From Coenobita brevimanus (taxonomy: Eukaryota; Arthropoda; Malacostraca; Decapoda; Coenobitidae): a DNA stretch of 64,000 nucleotides. Below the pieces are notes generated by a model. The model was not told the DNA's origin. It made no database searches and worked only from the letters and a program-made list of their open reading frames with translations. The translations under genes and the position numbers were made by a program. Position 1 is the stretch's first letter. Each line of letters opens with the position of its first letter. Shown here one piece after another: positions 46,968-57,293 of the stretch. The stretch is taken from positions 45,037,101 through 45,101,100 of the forward strand of contig CM064669.1 in assembly GCA_032717465.1 (NCBI GenBank), in the 5' to 3' direction.

Positions 46968-47175
46968 ATGTGATCCTTCCAAGATAACTAACGAGAGAAG
47001 TAGATACCAAAAATTATTGCTAGGATATGAAGGAATGAGTAAGGAGTTGCTGAAAGTCAGGAGTTAGTCACGTGGACGACTTTGCCGAGTTGAGAGATGG
47101 AAGAATTGGGTTTGGGAGGCATTGGAAATAACAAGGTTTCCTTTGTCCCAAGTAGAAATAAGAGACAGATAAAAA

Positions 47176-48363
47176 TATCTAACTATCTACCTACCTAGGC
47201 TGATTCCCCCAAGGAAAGGGAGGTAGCCGAGACAGGACGACACACTCCCATTTACTCATCCACTCAAACACATTCATTTGCATCTTAGTCCCAAGGGGAG
47301 AAGGGACAGATCCTCACCGCACCACACCGCACAAGGGTCAACTGCGCAATGCAATCAGTGACATCCGCAGCAGGGCCCGACAGCAGAGCTGGTTTACCCC
47401 TGCCACATCATAACAGACCCATCCCCTTACCCGCACCTGACCTGACTAGCTGATCAGACCTAATGCGGGAGAATATCCCCTCAGGGCTGCGTCATCACTT
47501 ATTCATTCACAATTTCTCTCCATTTATTTCTGTCACGCACAGCCACTCTTCCTTGCTCAAAAGACATCCCTCTCGCATTCAGTGCTCTCTTCACACTGTC
47601 CATCCATCCTATTCGTGGTCTTCCTCTCAGCCTTACACCTCTCACATCAGATCTAGTTATCTTTTTCACCAATCGCTCATTATCCATTCTCTCCATATGC
47701 CCAAACCATCGCAACACCCTCTGCTCAACTCTACCAGCCATCTCCCGAACAACTCCAGTTCTCCTTCGCACTTCATCATTTCGCACTCGATCCATACGTC
47801 ACTCCACACATACTCCTCAGACACCTCATCTCCATTACATTTAAACTTTTCATCTCTGCTACACCCATATTCCATGTTTCAGCCTCATATAACGCAGTCG
47901 GTACCACAACACCCTCATACAACCTTCTCTTTACATCCATTCTAAGCGAACGACATCTAAACACTTTTTTCATTCCTCCCAGCACCTTTCCTACTTCATT
48001 TATTCTAAACTTCACTTCTGCATCTATTCTTCCATCCACAGCAACATGTGACCCTAGATATTTAAAACACTCTACCTCCTCAAGCAACTCACCATTCAAA
48101 ACTATATTCATCCCCCTACCATCTACCAACCTCATACACTTCATCACTTTACTCTTATTCTCATTTACTTTCAATTTCCTCCTTTCACACACCCTTCCAA
48201 ACTCCTCTACCAACTGTCTCAATCTCTCCTCTGAATCAGCCACCAGTGCAGTATCATCTGCAAACAGCAGCTGCTTCATATTCCACTCTCCACCATCAAC
48301 ATTCACCAGACTCAAACCTCCGCCTAAAACTCTTGCATTCACCTCCCTTACAACACCATAAAA
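47176..48363 (-). mobile_element. RTE-type LINE, 3' half
   Basis: On the minus strand this holds the C-terminal part of an RTE polyprotein from just before the FADD box (FYGVVREVNARVL) to its stop near 47496. About 300 bp of 3' UTR follow, then a degenerate TAGG/TAGA/TAGT tail (about 47176-47200). It is 5'-truncated near 48363, where the reading frame runs on into unrelated sequence. Protein sequence differs clearly from the 10.9 kb copy, implying a separate subfamily. Confidence 0.9.
47499..48363 (-). pseudogene. RTE reverse transcriptase, C-terminal half, frameshifted
   Basis: FADD lies at 48253-48264, followed by TALVADSEERLRQLVEEFGRV and KYLGSHVAVDGR, then YEGVVVPTALYEAETWNMGV, where most relatives have YGAE. 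A single frameshift near 47790 (after MCGVTY) moves the rest, MDRVRNDEVRRRTGVV to VLRWFGHMERMDNERLVKKI and LRGRPRIGWMD, to another phase. Both parts are otherwise open, so this copy is younger or less decayed than the 10.9 kb one. The RT fingers, the first palm Asp motif and the endonuclease are absent. Confidence 0.92.
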
Positions 48364-48482
48364 TATAGCTGCACTAAAGCATCGTCCCGTGATTGTTAGT
48401 GACTGTTGTGATGGACGCTGTAAGAAGCGGGTGGAAAAGTGAAGGATGGAGTTGTTACCGCATGAGTGGATAGGGCTGGATG

Positions 48483-48651
48483 TACAGTCGGCATCAAAAA
48501 AGTCGTTGAATCCACAGCGACTCATTTTGGTCCTTTATTTGGCCACAGATCAGTGTCATCAGTGTCAGCTACAGTGGATTCACCACACTGGTTTTCGTAT
48601 ACCGTGCAAAATGAAGTAGGGGAGACGACAGGACTTTCGATGTCGACTGTA
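48483..48651. mobile_element. MITE, Tc1/mariner-like, 165 bp
   Basis: The body is 48485-48649, flanked by TA at 48483-48484 and 48650-48651. The left end is CAGTCGGCATCAAAAAAGTC and the right end, reverse-complemented, is CAGTCGACATCGAAAGTC. They match apart from one substitution and a 3-nt gap region. TA duplication with CAGT-type ends points to the Tc1/mariner superfamily. No transposase is encoded. It lies 120 bp from the RTE truncation point. Confidence 0.78.
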
Positions 48652-49709
48652 CAGCTCTAGAAGATCCTTGATGAGTAAATGAGGGATTGTGGTGTCCCAG
48701 AGATGGAGTGAGAGAACGATGCGGATAGAGAACCAGATGATGGGCCAGTATCCATATATCTGGTGGACTGCAATCGGCTGGACAAAACGAAGACAACTGA
48801 ACATATCTTTATCGTGTGGTGGACCTGCTGAGGCTGATGATAATGAGACTGATGGTGATGGGGGTGATGATGGTGCATGATAGACAATACAAGTCCTTAC
48901 TTATTGCAAAAATTGAATAACAGTAAATCTTTTCGCTGTTAGGATTTCCCTCTCCAGAACAAAATCGCCTAGTCTTGTCCACAAGAAAATACCCGGCTGT
49001 GTTTGTGACAGAAAAAAGAGGATTTGAACATATTGAGAAAGTAGGTCATAACGCCTCACAAATTCTGGGGGATTTTTGGCGTGTGTGGAAGTTTGTGTGA
49101 CTGTCCCCCCAGAGCTGCAAAGTTTGATCCCTCGTCACACAACTCCATCCAACAACCCTCACATATCAGCAAATTCATTTCAGAGTGTCAGTAAAACCTC
49201 CAGTAGCAAATAATAGTTCATCGAGTATGGCAAAAAATAGTATTGACAACGACAGCATGATGAAAGTGTTCAAGAACTAATTTGGTCGCGATTTAGAGAC
49301 CTGTAAGTTATTCTTTGAGGAACTCCTGGTAAAATAATGGACAAATATATTTGTATATAATTTTTGATGAGCAGCTGTGTTCTGTATTGGTGACTCGCGA
49401 TGAAGGAGTTAGGGGAAGCAAATTTAGTCGCTGATGAGTGGCGTTTGTGTTAATATTTCATGTCGGAACAATGGACATTTTATTTATATATGATTTTTAA
49501 CGGATAATTGGTTTCAGTTACGTGAGGGGATATTTTGAGTCAGCCTCCATTCTCGGAAGTTGGAATGTTTCCAATAAGCTCGTTAGCCGCTCTACCAAGA
49601 ATTCCAATTATTTTCGTCTTGATACATTCGTTCCTTTATCCCTTTGTTCGTGTCCATGACGTGCGAGTGGCTGCGGCAAGAATAGATCACCGCCTCTGCA
49701 CCGTAAAAA
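48652..49709. other. Unassigned sequence
   Basis: No recognised domain or repeat. 48830-48880 is a short GATGATGGTGATG-like triplet stretch. Confidence 0.5.
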
Positions 49710-50399
49710 TATTCTCTGTGACGTCAAGCTGTTGCCTTGTGATGTCTAAATATTGCCTATAACGTCTAAATATTGCTCTGCGACGTAAACATATTGCCTG
49801 TGACGTCTCAATATTGCATTGTGACATAAACACATTGCTTGTGGCGTGAAGGCATAGCCTGGGATGTCAAATATTGCCTTATGACATAAAGCCTGTGACG
49901 TCTAAATACGAGTACCTGTATTACCGTTTATTGCCTGTGACGTCCAAATATTGTCTTATAACGTAAAGGTATTGCCTGTGACGTCTAAATACTGCATTGT
50001 GACGTAAGTATCTCTGTGACGTCTAATTATTTCCCTGTGCCAAAAATATTTCCCATGACGTCTAAAAATTCGTTTGTGAAGCAGAGATATTGTGTGACGT
50101 CTAAATATTTCTGTGACAAAGATATTGCCTGTTACGTCTCAATGTTCACTTGTGACGTAAAAATATTCCCCGTGACGCCTAAATATTGTATTGTGATGTG
50201 AAAATATTGCCTTATGGCCTGAAAATATTGCTTGTGATGTCAAATATTGTCTGTGATGAAAAAATATTGTCTGTGGCGATAAGTATTACTTATGGCGTAA
50301 ATCATGAAACAGTATTGGCTGTGATGTAAGAGAATAACTTAAAAATATTGTCTGTGACGTAAAAATGTTGCCTGTCATTGTGCAAATATTGCCTGTGAC
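49710..50399. repeat. Degenerate approximately 20 bp repeat rich in TGACGT
   Basis: About 30 loosely spaced copies of a unit near TGTGACGTCTAAATATTGCC, with TGACGTA, TGATGTC and TGGCGT variants. Unit length drifts between about 18 and 26 bp. The repeat by its sequence creates many CRE-like half sites (TGACG). There is no evidence of regulatory use. Confidence 0.85.
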
Positions 50400-50620
50400 C
50401 AGAGATGTAATGTATTGAAGTAAATTTCCTTAAATACTGTAGTCAAGTAACTTTGTGGGTACCGACTTTTTAAAAAGTACATATTTGCTTTACTGTTTGT
50501 ACTTTTCCTCTGGTATGGTTTGCAAATATTTTATTTCAGTACATTTTTAATTAAGCAAAAAAGTACTCACTACATTAAGTGATGGGACTTGACTGTGTGG
50601 CCACTGGCCAGTGACAGAGC
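50400..50620 (+). mobile_element. hAT-like non-autonomous transposon, 5' end fragment
   Basis: Begins CAGAGATGTAATGTATTGAA and continues with the alternating GTAAAT, TACTGTAGTCAAGTAACTTT and GTACTTTT phrases. This is the recognisable terminal pattern of a widespread group of non-autonomous hAT elements with CAG.G(G/A)TG ends. The matching right end (CATCTCTG-like) was not found within 600 bp, so this copy is probably truncated, and no 8 bp duplication could be confirmed. Confidence 0.55.
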
Positions 50621-51044
50621 ACAGAACAGTGCAGACTTGACTGGTGACTAATCACAGTCAGCTTTTCATGTATTAACCAGTCACGTGTGTTCTTGACTTT
50701 TTTTTTTTTTTCTTACCGGCCGCCATCACGTCAGTGTCGCTTCGTCATCGTCATTCCAACTTCTCTTTGCCTCTGAGAGTGGGTAGAGGAAGGGTCAACA
50801 GATCAAGAAAAAGGAATAAGACAGCATCATTAATGAAATGGGTCACACGCCAGTTCATTTGCCATCCAAGCTCCTGGAATCCTGATGTAACCGCACAGGC
50901 ATGATGATCGATTTTTTTTTTTTTTTTTTTTTTTTTTAAGTGATGCACATTACCTACCAGGTAAGGTCAGTCCAACAACTCACTCACTTCCGTCAGTTCA
51001 CTTACCTCAGTTCCATAGCTCGCTTATCCACATACTAATTTACC
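50621..51044. other. Unassigned; poly(T) runs
   Basis: T runs at about 50698-50711 and 50912-50937. No element body was recognised next to the second, longer run. Confidence 0.55.
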
Positions 51045-51690
51045 ATATCGATACACCATCTTCTTGGTCTGCCACGCCTCCTCCCGCCTTCAGACTCACT
51101 CACAGATAGCTGTTTCATCACCCTGCTTATATCTTTTCTCACCCTACCATACCTTCTACACACACTTTCTAAATCTCCACAGCTCTACTGTCAAGATACA
51201 TCCTAATTCCACGCCATTCACCTAATAACATCTTGTACATTATAACTTATGCATTTCACATAATCCTCAATCACCCCATTTGTATTGCTCTTACTTATGA
51301 CTTCTTGTTCTCCTGCCACACTAAAATCTCACACCCATACTTTAATGTGGGCACTAAAACACCTTTATGCAATCCTCTTGCATCCTCCACACTCAGACCT
51401 CTGTTTAGTATCAAGGCCCTCAAAGCACCAACCACTTTCTTCCTTGTGGTACTCCACTTTTCACTTTCTTTGTAAATATACATCTTTTCCATTATTGCAC
51501 CAGGGAAGAAGCAAACTCCTTTTCCGTTTCAAGTCCCTTTCCATTCACCATCACATCACACTGGGAATCTGCTTCACAAACGTACGGCACTTTTTTCTCA
51601 TCAACAGTTACAGTGTTATCAAAGCACGACACGCAACATACTTCAACAAAACCGCAACAGTCCGGAAACCTTGTGCTTGTTATCAGCAAG
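51045..51690 (-). mobile_element. RTE-type LINE fragment, C-terminal region
   Basis: On the minus strand in at least two phases: DVMVNGKGLETEKEFASSLV (about 51500-51560), then VVGALRALILNRGLSVEDA and GVLVPTLKYGCEILVW (51300-51430). About 100 bp on there is RYGRVRKDISRVMKQL and GRRRGRPRRW (about 51060-51170). These are the post-palm and C-terminal blocks of an RTE polyprotein, in order. It has no FADD box and no clear 3' tail. Confidence 0.82.
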
Positions 51691-51839
51691 CAACACTTAT
51701 CTGTGGTGTGTTATTTGCCCAACCTGTGTCGACCTTTGAAAGACATAAATATTATGCAAGGGAATAGTCGGGTGTAATACACAAAAGAAAGAGGTGGGAA
51801 GGGAAAGGGAAATGTTTCCAGGAGCTTTGACCTTATTAG

Positions 51840-51990
51840 ATCATATAGACCTGCTAGGTGACAGCATGGCGCTACCCCTCCCTGCATGGCGGCTACCAGG
51901 TGTAGCTCGAAATCACGACCCCCCGGTCCCGAGTCCGACGCTCTACCACTGTCCCACGCAACCGTGAAAGAGGTGGGAAGGTCTTCCAGT
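51840..51990 (-). mobile_element. tRNA-derived SINE
   Basis: On the minus strand an A-box-like GGACAGTGGTAGAGCGTCGG (about 51933-51952) is followed by a B-box-like GGTCGTGATTTCGAGC (about 51906-51922). Spacing and the AGAGCGTCGGACTCGGGACC segment match a tRNA head. Acceptor-stem pairing is not evident, so it is not a functional tRNA gene. Confidence 0.68.
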
Positions 51991-52613
51991 ACCTCTTTCC
52001 ATAGCGAAACAGTGGTATATTTCACCTGTATATTCTCTTGTATGCCTGTTTACATCTTAACATCGACACAGTTGGCATAAACACAGCATAATATTAACGC
52101 AGCATGCACAGAAGTAAGGTGGTAGGGAGCCTACCTGCGATAATACAGGAGCCAATTTAGTTAGGAGAGGGTTTTATTGTAAGTTTGTTGATGAATCTCA
52201 GCCATGGACTCCGCCTAGAAGCATCTAAGGGGGGAGTACCCCGAGAGTCAGAGATACCCTGCTGGGTCACAAGCCGTGTACCCTTGCCACCCCGTCGCCA
52301 GATTACCTCGTGTACTGTATGTGTGTGTCTGTGCCGCCACTACCAAAACCAAAGCTAACCAGCCCAACACATCTGCCACCGCGCATCACTTATAGACAAC
52401 CTGGAATATCCAAACCTGTTGTTGTTCGTTAGTGCAGCTGTGATGTTATATATGAACTGGTTTTATCTTTTCTTAACCCTTACACTACGAGGGCCACCCA
52501 TAACATAATTAAAATCGTTCAGCAATAGCAAGAACCAAATAGTTAAGATTTCTCACGTTCTGAAATGGTTACTGGACACTTGTTAACGGTGAGACGATGA
52601 GAGGCCACACATG
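51991..52613. other. Unassigned sequence
   Basis: A complex stretch at 52130-52330 was not recognised. A reverse-orientation motif relative (AAAATCGTTCAGCAATAGCA) lies near 52503-52522. Confidence 0.5.
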
Positions 52614-52793
52614 TGAAGTGCATAGAAAGGTTTGGCGCAGTAGGAGTGGTATAGTCAATATTTCTTTTATTAGAAGGCTGATGGAGACGATATTCAACAT
52701 TAGATGAAGTGGATAGAAAGGTTTGGCACAGCAGGAGTGAAATAGTTAACATTTCTTTCATTAAAATGCTGATGAGGACTATTATCCACCTTA
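52614..52793. repeat. Two tandem copies of a 90 bp unit
   Basis: GAAGTG.ATAGAAAGGTTTGG starts at 52614 and at 52704. Both continue through AGGAGTG, ATTTCTTT and GCTGATG. Confidence 0.85.
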
Positions 52794-52914
52794 GATAACA
52801 AGAGGTTTTCTCTTAAGCTGAATAAAATCCTGTATGTCAACAACAAGAAATAAAGGCAACGATTTTTGTCGCCATTAGAGGCAGCGTTCACCATCAGTAT
52901 CCCTTTCATCCATA

Positions 52915-53090
52915 CAGATGTGGGACTACTTGTAGTTGTGGTATCGGTGATGGTGGTAGTGGTAAATGGTGGTAGCAGTGATTATAACAGTGGTAATTGT
53001 GGTTGTGATGATTATGGTAGTGATAGTTGTGGTAGTAATGATTATGATAGTGGTAATAGTGGAGCAGTAACTGTGGAAATAATGATTGTG
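52915..53090. repeat. Degenerate GTG/GAT/GTA triplet tract
   Basis: Words such as GTGGTA, GATTATG and AGTGGTAA repeat loosely. Frames on both strands stay open (Ser, Asp, Tyr, His or Thr rich) and are not genes. Confidence 0.7.
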
Positions 53091-53335
53091 ATATCTCATG
53101 TCGGAGATGAACATCAATTGACAAAGAATCATACCAATCAAGTTTAGAATATTAGCCAGCAGAGAAAAGTGAGCAGCATAAGGGCTTTTGCCCCGGACTG
53201 AACTATAAGCCAACCTGCTCACACACAAGCCCAACACGAGTTGAAAAATCGCTTGTTGTTCCTCAGTTGTTTCGTGTTTGAGTTTCCAGAGTCGAGTTTC
53301 CTTTACACAGTGGTTCCTGTGTAATTAAGAATTTC

Positions 53336-53340
<5 letters not shown>

Positions 53341-53367
<27 letters not shown>
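53341..53367. repeat. (GA)n microsatellite
   Basis: About 13 GA repeats. Confidence 0.95.
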
Positions 53368-53370
<3 letters not shown>

Positions 53371-54164
53371 TTATACTGTAGGCTATAGCTTGAACTAGAG
53401 TCTTCCCATTCTTTAGCCTTTCTTAGCTTTACCTCCTCGTAAACATTACCGTATGACTTTGGTTCATTTTTCTTGTAAAAGTAGATTATTTTTTTTTTTT
53501 GCATTTTCCTGGCTTTGCAACTTTTTGAAATGTTGCATTTGTCATTTTTTTTCTTATTTAACCATGAAATTCCGGGAATTTCCGAGGTGCGAGTAAAATC
53601 GTCCAGTGCTAGCCAGGGTAATAAGAGATAAGTCGTGTCCCGAGGTTTTATCTTTTTTTTTTTTTTTTTTTTTTTTCTTTTTTTTTCTCGATAACCGATG
53701 ACTTATTTTTAATTACAGTATATTCTTACTATAACCAAACGATTCCATTCAGCTGTGGGAGGGATATCAGATTGTGAAGAGCTAAATGGAGACTTTCTAA
53801 CCCCATCCCAACAAATTTTTGTTTTTTCCAGAACTAACAAAATCTTTTGGGTGTAGTAAGAGTAAACTACAACAGCAGGCGGTGGGATTCAGAGGGTTGC
53901 TCAGGCCACCACCGGACGATTTTATGCAACATGGAAGATGTGTTATCGCGAAGAGGTAAATAAAGGCTGTATCTAACCCCTCCGGTTCGACAAGTGTGTC
54001 CTCAGCCAAATAATGTAAACATCTAGAGATATCAAAAACAAAATGGAAGTTTTCCACATTAAAGGGGTTAAAGGTTAAATTATCAGTTTTTGTTGGTAAT
54101 TGTGATTATATGATAACCCCTCCATCACGATAGAGACACGGATCATAGCGTAACTAACCCCTGC
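53368..54164. other. Unassigned with poly(T) run and dispersed-motif copies
   Basis: T run at about 53652-53675. Motif relatives are near 53596 (AAAATCGTCCAGTGCTAGCC), 53735 (AAACGATTCCATTCAGC), 53832 and 53915 (GGACGATTTTATGCAAC). No coding potential was recognised. Confidence 0.55.
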
Positions 54165-55421
54165 AGTCCGATGATATGCTGTACATTTTGCTTATTCTTG
54201 CTACGTCCAGATAATTTTATTTAGCTCTGGGGTAACTTTCGATCTGAAGGGGATTGAATATAACTTTCAGTAACTGCCTTTTCTTTTACCATTTCTTCCT
54301 GAAGTTGAATAAAAAAAAAAAGTCTTATGGGAATAAAGCCAAAAGTAAGTCCTCGGACTGAAGGGCTACAGGCTGCTTCCACAGTTGCTGCACTTTATGA
54401 CATAAGCCAATGAAAGTTTTGCCAGTTTCCGCTTCCACAATCACCTCTGAAGATAATGCTGTCGAGCTGACGAACCATTACCTTAAACAATATTAAAATT
54501 GTTGCCAAGGAATCCATTATCAGCTTCATACCTACCCAGTGAAGCCTGTCATGTCAGTGATTCTTTGTGCTGAGATGCAGACAGATGATATGTGGAAGCG
54601 ATTCTAAGTCCCAGAAAATACCAAGACCAATGTAATGCGAACCGTATTGTTTCTTGAAATACAAAGCTTCAAAAGAACTCCAAGATCTGATCTGCAAGTT
54701 ACCACACCATGAAATCTCTTGAAATATGAAGGTCTGTCCACAGCTTACCATAATGTTCCCAGATATACCGACCTTCTTAAGAACAACCAAATCCGTGATT
54801 TACCGAAACATAAAATCTCGTGAAATGCGAAACTTCAGAAGAGATAAAACTCTGAAGACTTCTGTGACTCGCCCTCGGCTGAATAGAATCCTCTGGCTTA
54901 ATCTGTAATAGATGACTATTGGGTACAGTTGTCCAAGGCATGAAAGGGTTAATTATAGCAATAAAAACTCTCAGGCGCCTGTATTCACTCTCAGCTGAAT
55001 AAAATAGCTTGATGTTGACTGGAATAAAATCCAGTAGTAAATATGACCATGAGATGTCTAAAATCCACAACACTTGGTATCAGTGATCCCTGTGATGCAA
55101 AGCCTAGAGACTATACATGATCCTTTAATACTGGGTCGTCTTTGTCTTTTTCTTGTTGTTCTTGGTACCGTCAGACGGTTTTATTCAGTTTGGGGACACT
55201 CTTCGTAGTGCAGGGGATTGAAACTGTCATTACATCGATCAGAACGAGAACGTTTTTTATATACATTCTTGCAGTCTCCAGACGATCATATTTAGCAAAG
55301 GATAGACTTTTCAGACAGGAGGTAATAGCCAGCCTACTACTGTCAGTAATTATTCCACGTTTATTCTTCAGATATTTAAAATCATCTGTTTGTAGCAGCA
55401 GTACAATACAGATGGCATCTT

Positions 55422-55423
<2 letters not shown>
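54165..55423. repeat. Duplicated segment B copy 2
   Basis: Collinear with 28640-29846, direct orientation, 25.5 kb away. See that entry for shared phrases. The two copies differ by scattered substitutions and small indels throughout. Confidence 0.85.

Positions 55424-55466
<43 letters not shown>
55424..55466. repeat. (CA)n microsatellite
   Basis: About 21 CA repeats at the right border of duplicated segment B copy 2, as in copy 1. Confidence 0.95.
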
Positions 55467-55468
<2 letters not shown>

Positions 55469-55596
55469 GGACGTAAATAAAGGTTGTTTTTCGCAACAGT
55501 GCAAGTCCAGTTTCATTAATATTTTTCGTCGCATCACAGTGAACTACCTGGATAATTACTTGTTTGACTGCTACTCATTATCTTAATTAGAAGTTT

Positions 55597-55734
55597 ATTG
55601 AGCAGGTGTGACCGAGTGATTATAATACTTAGCCAGTAATCATGAAATCGCTGGTTCGATTCCCTGTGCATTTACGGGAAATATTAATGGGAATGATCTG
55701 GATTATAATCTGATTGGCCTCAGTACTCTGCCAT

Positions 55735-55735
<1 letters not shown>
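55597..55735 (+). mobile_element. tRNA-derived SINE (Ser/Leu-like head)
   Basis: Contains GTGTGACCGAGTGATTATAA (A box, about 55606-55625) and CGCTGGTTCGATTCC (B box, about 55650-55664), with a CTTAGCCAGTAATCATGAAA segment where a long-variable-arm tRNA would have its anticodon region. The B box is canonical, but acceptor-stem pairing is poor. The body leads straight into a (CT)n run that may be its grown tail. Confidence 0.72.

Positions 55736-55738
<3 letters not shown>

Positions 55739-55813
<75 letters not shown>
55739..55813. repeat. (CT)n microsatellite
   Basis: About 37 CT repeats following the SINE. Confidence 0.95.
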
Positions 55814-55814
<1 letters not shown>

Positions 55815-55839
55815 AGCCTAGAAATTAACTCCCCATTAT

Positions 55840-56690
55840 AAATTGAAATGTTTCTTCTATTTTCATTTTTTCTCTTATTTGCCTTCTTTCCTCTGCTCTC
55901 CTCTCGACTGACTTTCACCACAGCCTTCTCTCTAGCCAGTCACCAAGGAAACTGTAGAAAATTAATCCAGTTTTCCAAATGCAGTGTCTTTCTTTCATCC
56001 CTCGTCTTTTTATTCTCTTGCTATTTCATCTCCATCCACCACTGCCTTTTCTCTGACCACTTACTCAAGATGTCAGAGAAAAATGCATCTAAATATCCAG
56101 CAGAAAAAAATTCAGCTATCTTCTCTTTGTTTTTCCGTTCCTCTCCTCTTCCCATGTCTCCTCTCCTCTCTTCTAATCTCCTCGTCTTCCTACCACTGAC
56201 CACTACCACTGCCGTCAGTCTAGCTACTCACTATGAATCTCAAAATGGATCTAAATATCTTATACAGTAATATGAGCTCCCTTTCCTGTCTCTTATGCCC
56301 TCTCCTCTTCCTCATTTTCTCCTTTCTTTTTCAACTCCGAGCTCTCCTCTGATCATGACTACTGCCATTGTGGATCTAAATATCTAATCCAGAATATGTT
56401 TTTTTCTTTCCTCTCGTCTTATCGCCTCTCCAGCCCTCTCTACTGTTTTTCTCTTTTCACGTCTGCTCCTTCTCTCTGATATCTACCCCTGCCATCAATG
56501 TATCCATTCACTATGGACCTCATAGAAAATTAGATATAAATTTTGATAAGAATTGTTATAAACTCTTCGTCATTTCTCCTTTCTTTTATTTTCTCCGTTT
56601 TTTTTCCCGTATCATCACCATCACTGCCATTTGTATAACCACTTACTCAGAAGGTCAAAGGAAAATAGATCTGAATTTCGAAGCTGAGTA
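55840..56690. repeat. Long-unit tandem repeat, about 120-160 bp, about six diverged copies
   Basis: Each unit pairs a pyrimidine-rich part with a less biased part containing CACTGCC, a CACTTACT or CACTATG, and AAATGGATCTAAATATCTA-like sequence. The latter occurs near 55960, 56085, 56250, 56375, 56525 and 56670. Copies are strongly diverged and vary in length. Open frames are artefacts. Confidence 0.7.
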
Positions 56691-57130
56691 TTCAGAATGA
56701 GGTGTTGCCCGCCAGTTTCCAGCGGACTTAATCCGTGCCTCCACTTCCTTGATCGTTTTGATCGTTTTGTTTTGTCAGCATATGTTTGGATGTTTCTACT
56801 CTATTACAGCTTGTGAATCATAAGCAGATTTGGAGATTTTGCCACACAAACCTTCATCAGTACCATCAGTATGAATTAGGAACAAATCAGGGCACAGAAC
56901 TAAACCCTGCGGTACTCCACTTATGGCATTCATTCAGTCTAATTCTATCCCATTTAGTACACCTCTGTTGACATATCGTAAGCCAATTTTCAGTCCTTTT
57001 TTTGGTCATTGTCTCTGATACTGGTACATAGAATTAAAGTTTTCAAGAAAACGCGTATGGGAAGTAGTTCAAATGCCCTTTGGAAATTCAGATAGAGTAC
57101 ATAAACAAATTTAGTTTCATTATACATATC
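56691..57130. other. Unassigned sequence
   Basis: Nothing recognised. It probably includes further decayed SGNH-retroelement sequence upstream of 57137. Confidence 0.4.
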
Positions 57131-57136
57131 AGTATC

Positions 57137-57206
57137 TTTGCTCCAATCTTAGGAAGGACACCGGAGATGAACACCTTCTTTGTCTTGGACGTGTAGCGCC
57201 AGATAC
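57137..57206 (-). pseudogene. Continuation of the SGNH-domain ORF, separated by the LINE insertion
   Basis: Minus-strand reading gives RYTSKTKKVFISGVLPKIG, the segment that follows the SGNH block III region in these retroelement ORFs. It is the natural continuation of the ORF at 60541-60886, cut off from it by the poly(A)-tailed LINE at 57216-60540. It decays into unrecognised sequence beyond 57137. Confidence 0.72.
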
Positions 57207-57293
57207 TTGGCTTGATTTTTTTTTTTTTTTTTTTTTAAATAGAACAGAGGAAGGAAAAACAAATGACCAAAAAAAAAAAATCCATGCACCAGA

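Noticed and set aside
51895..51960. Functional tRNA gene on the minus strand
   Set aside because: Boxes fit, but the B box is degenerate and the acceptor stem is absent; a SINE head is more likely.
55600..55672. Functional tRNA gene
   Set aside because: A and B boxes are present, but acceptor and T stems do not pair convincingly and a SINE-like body follows.
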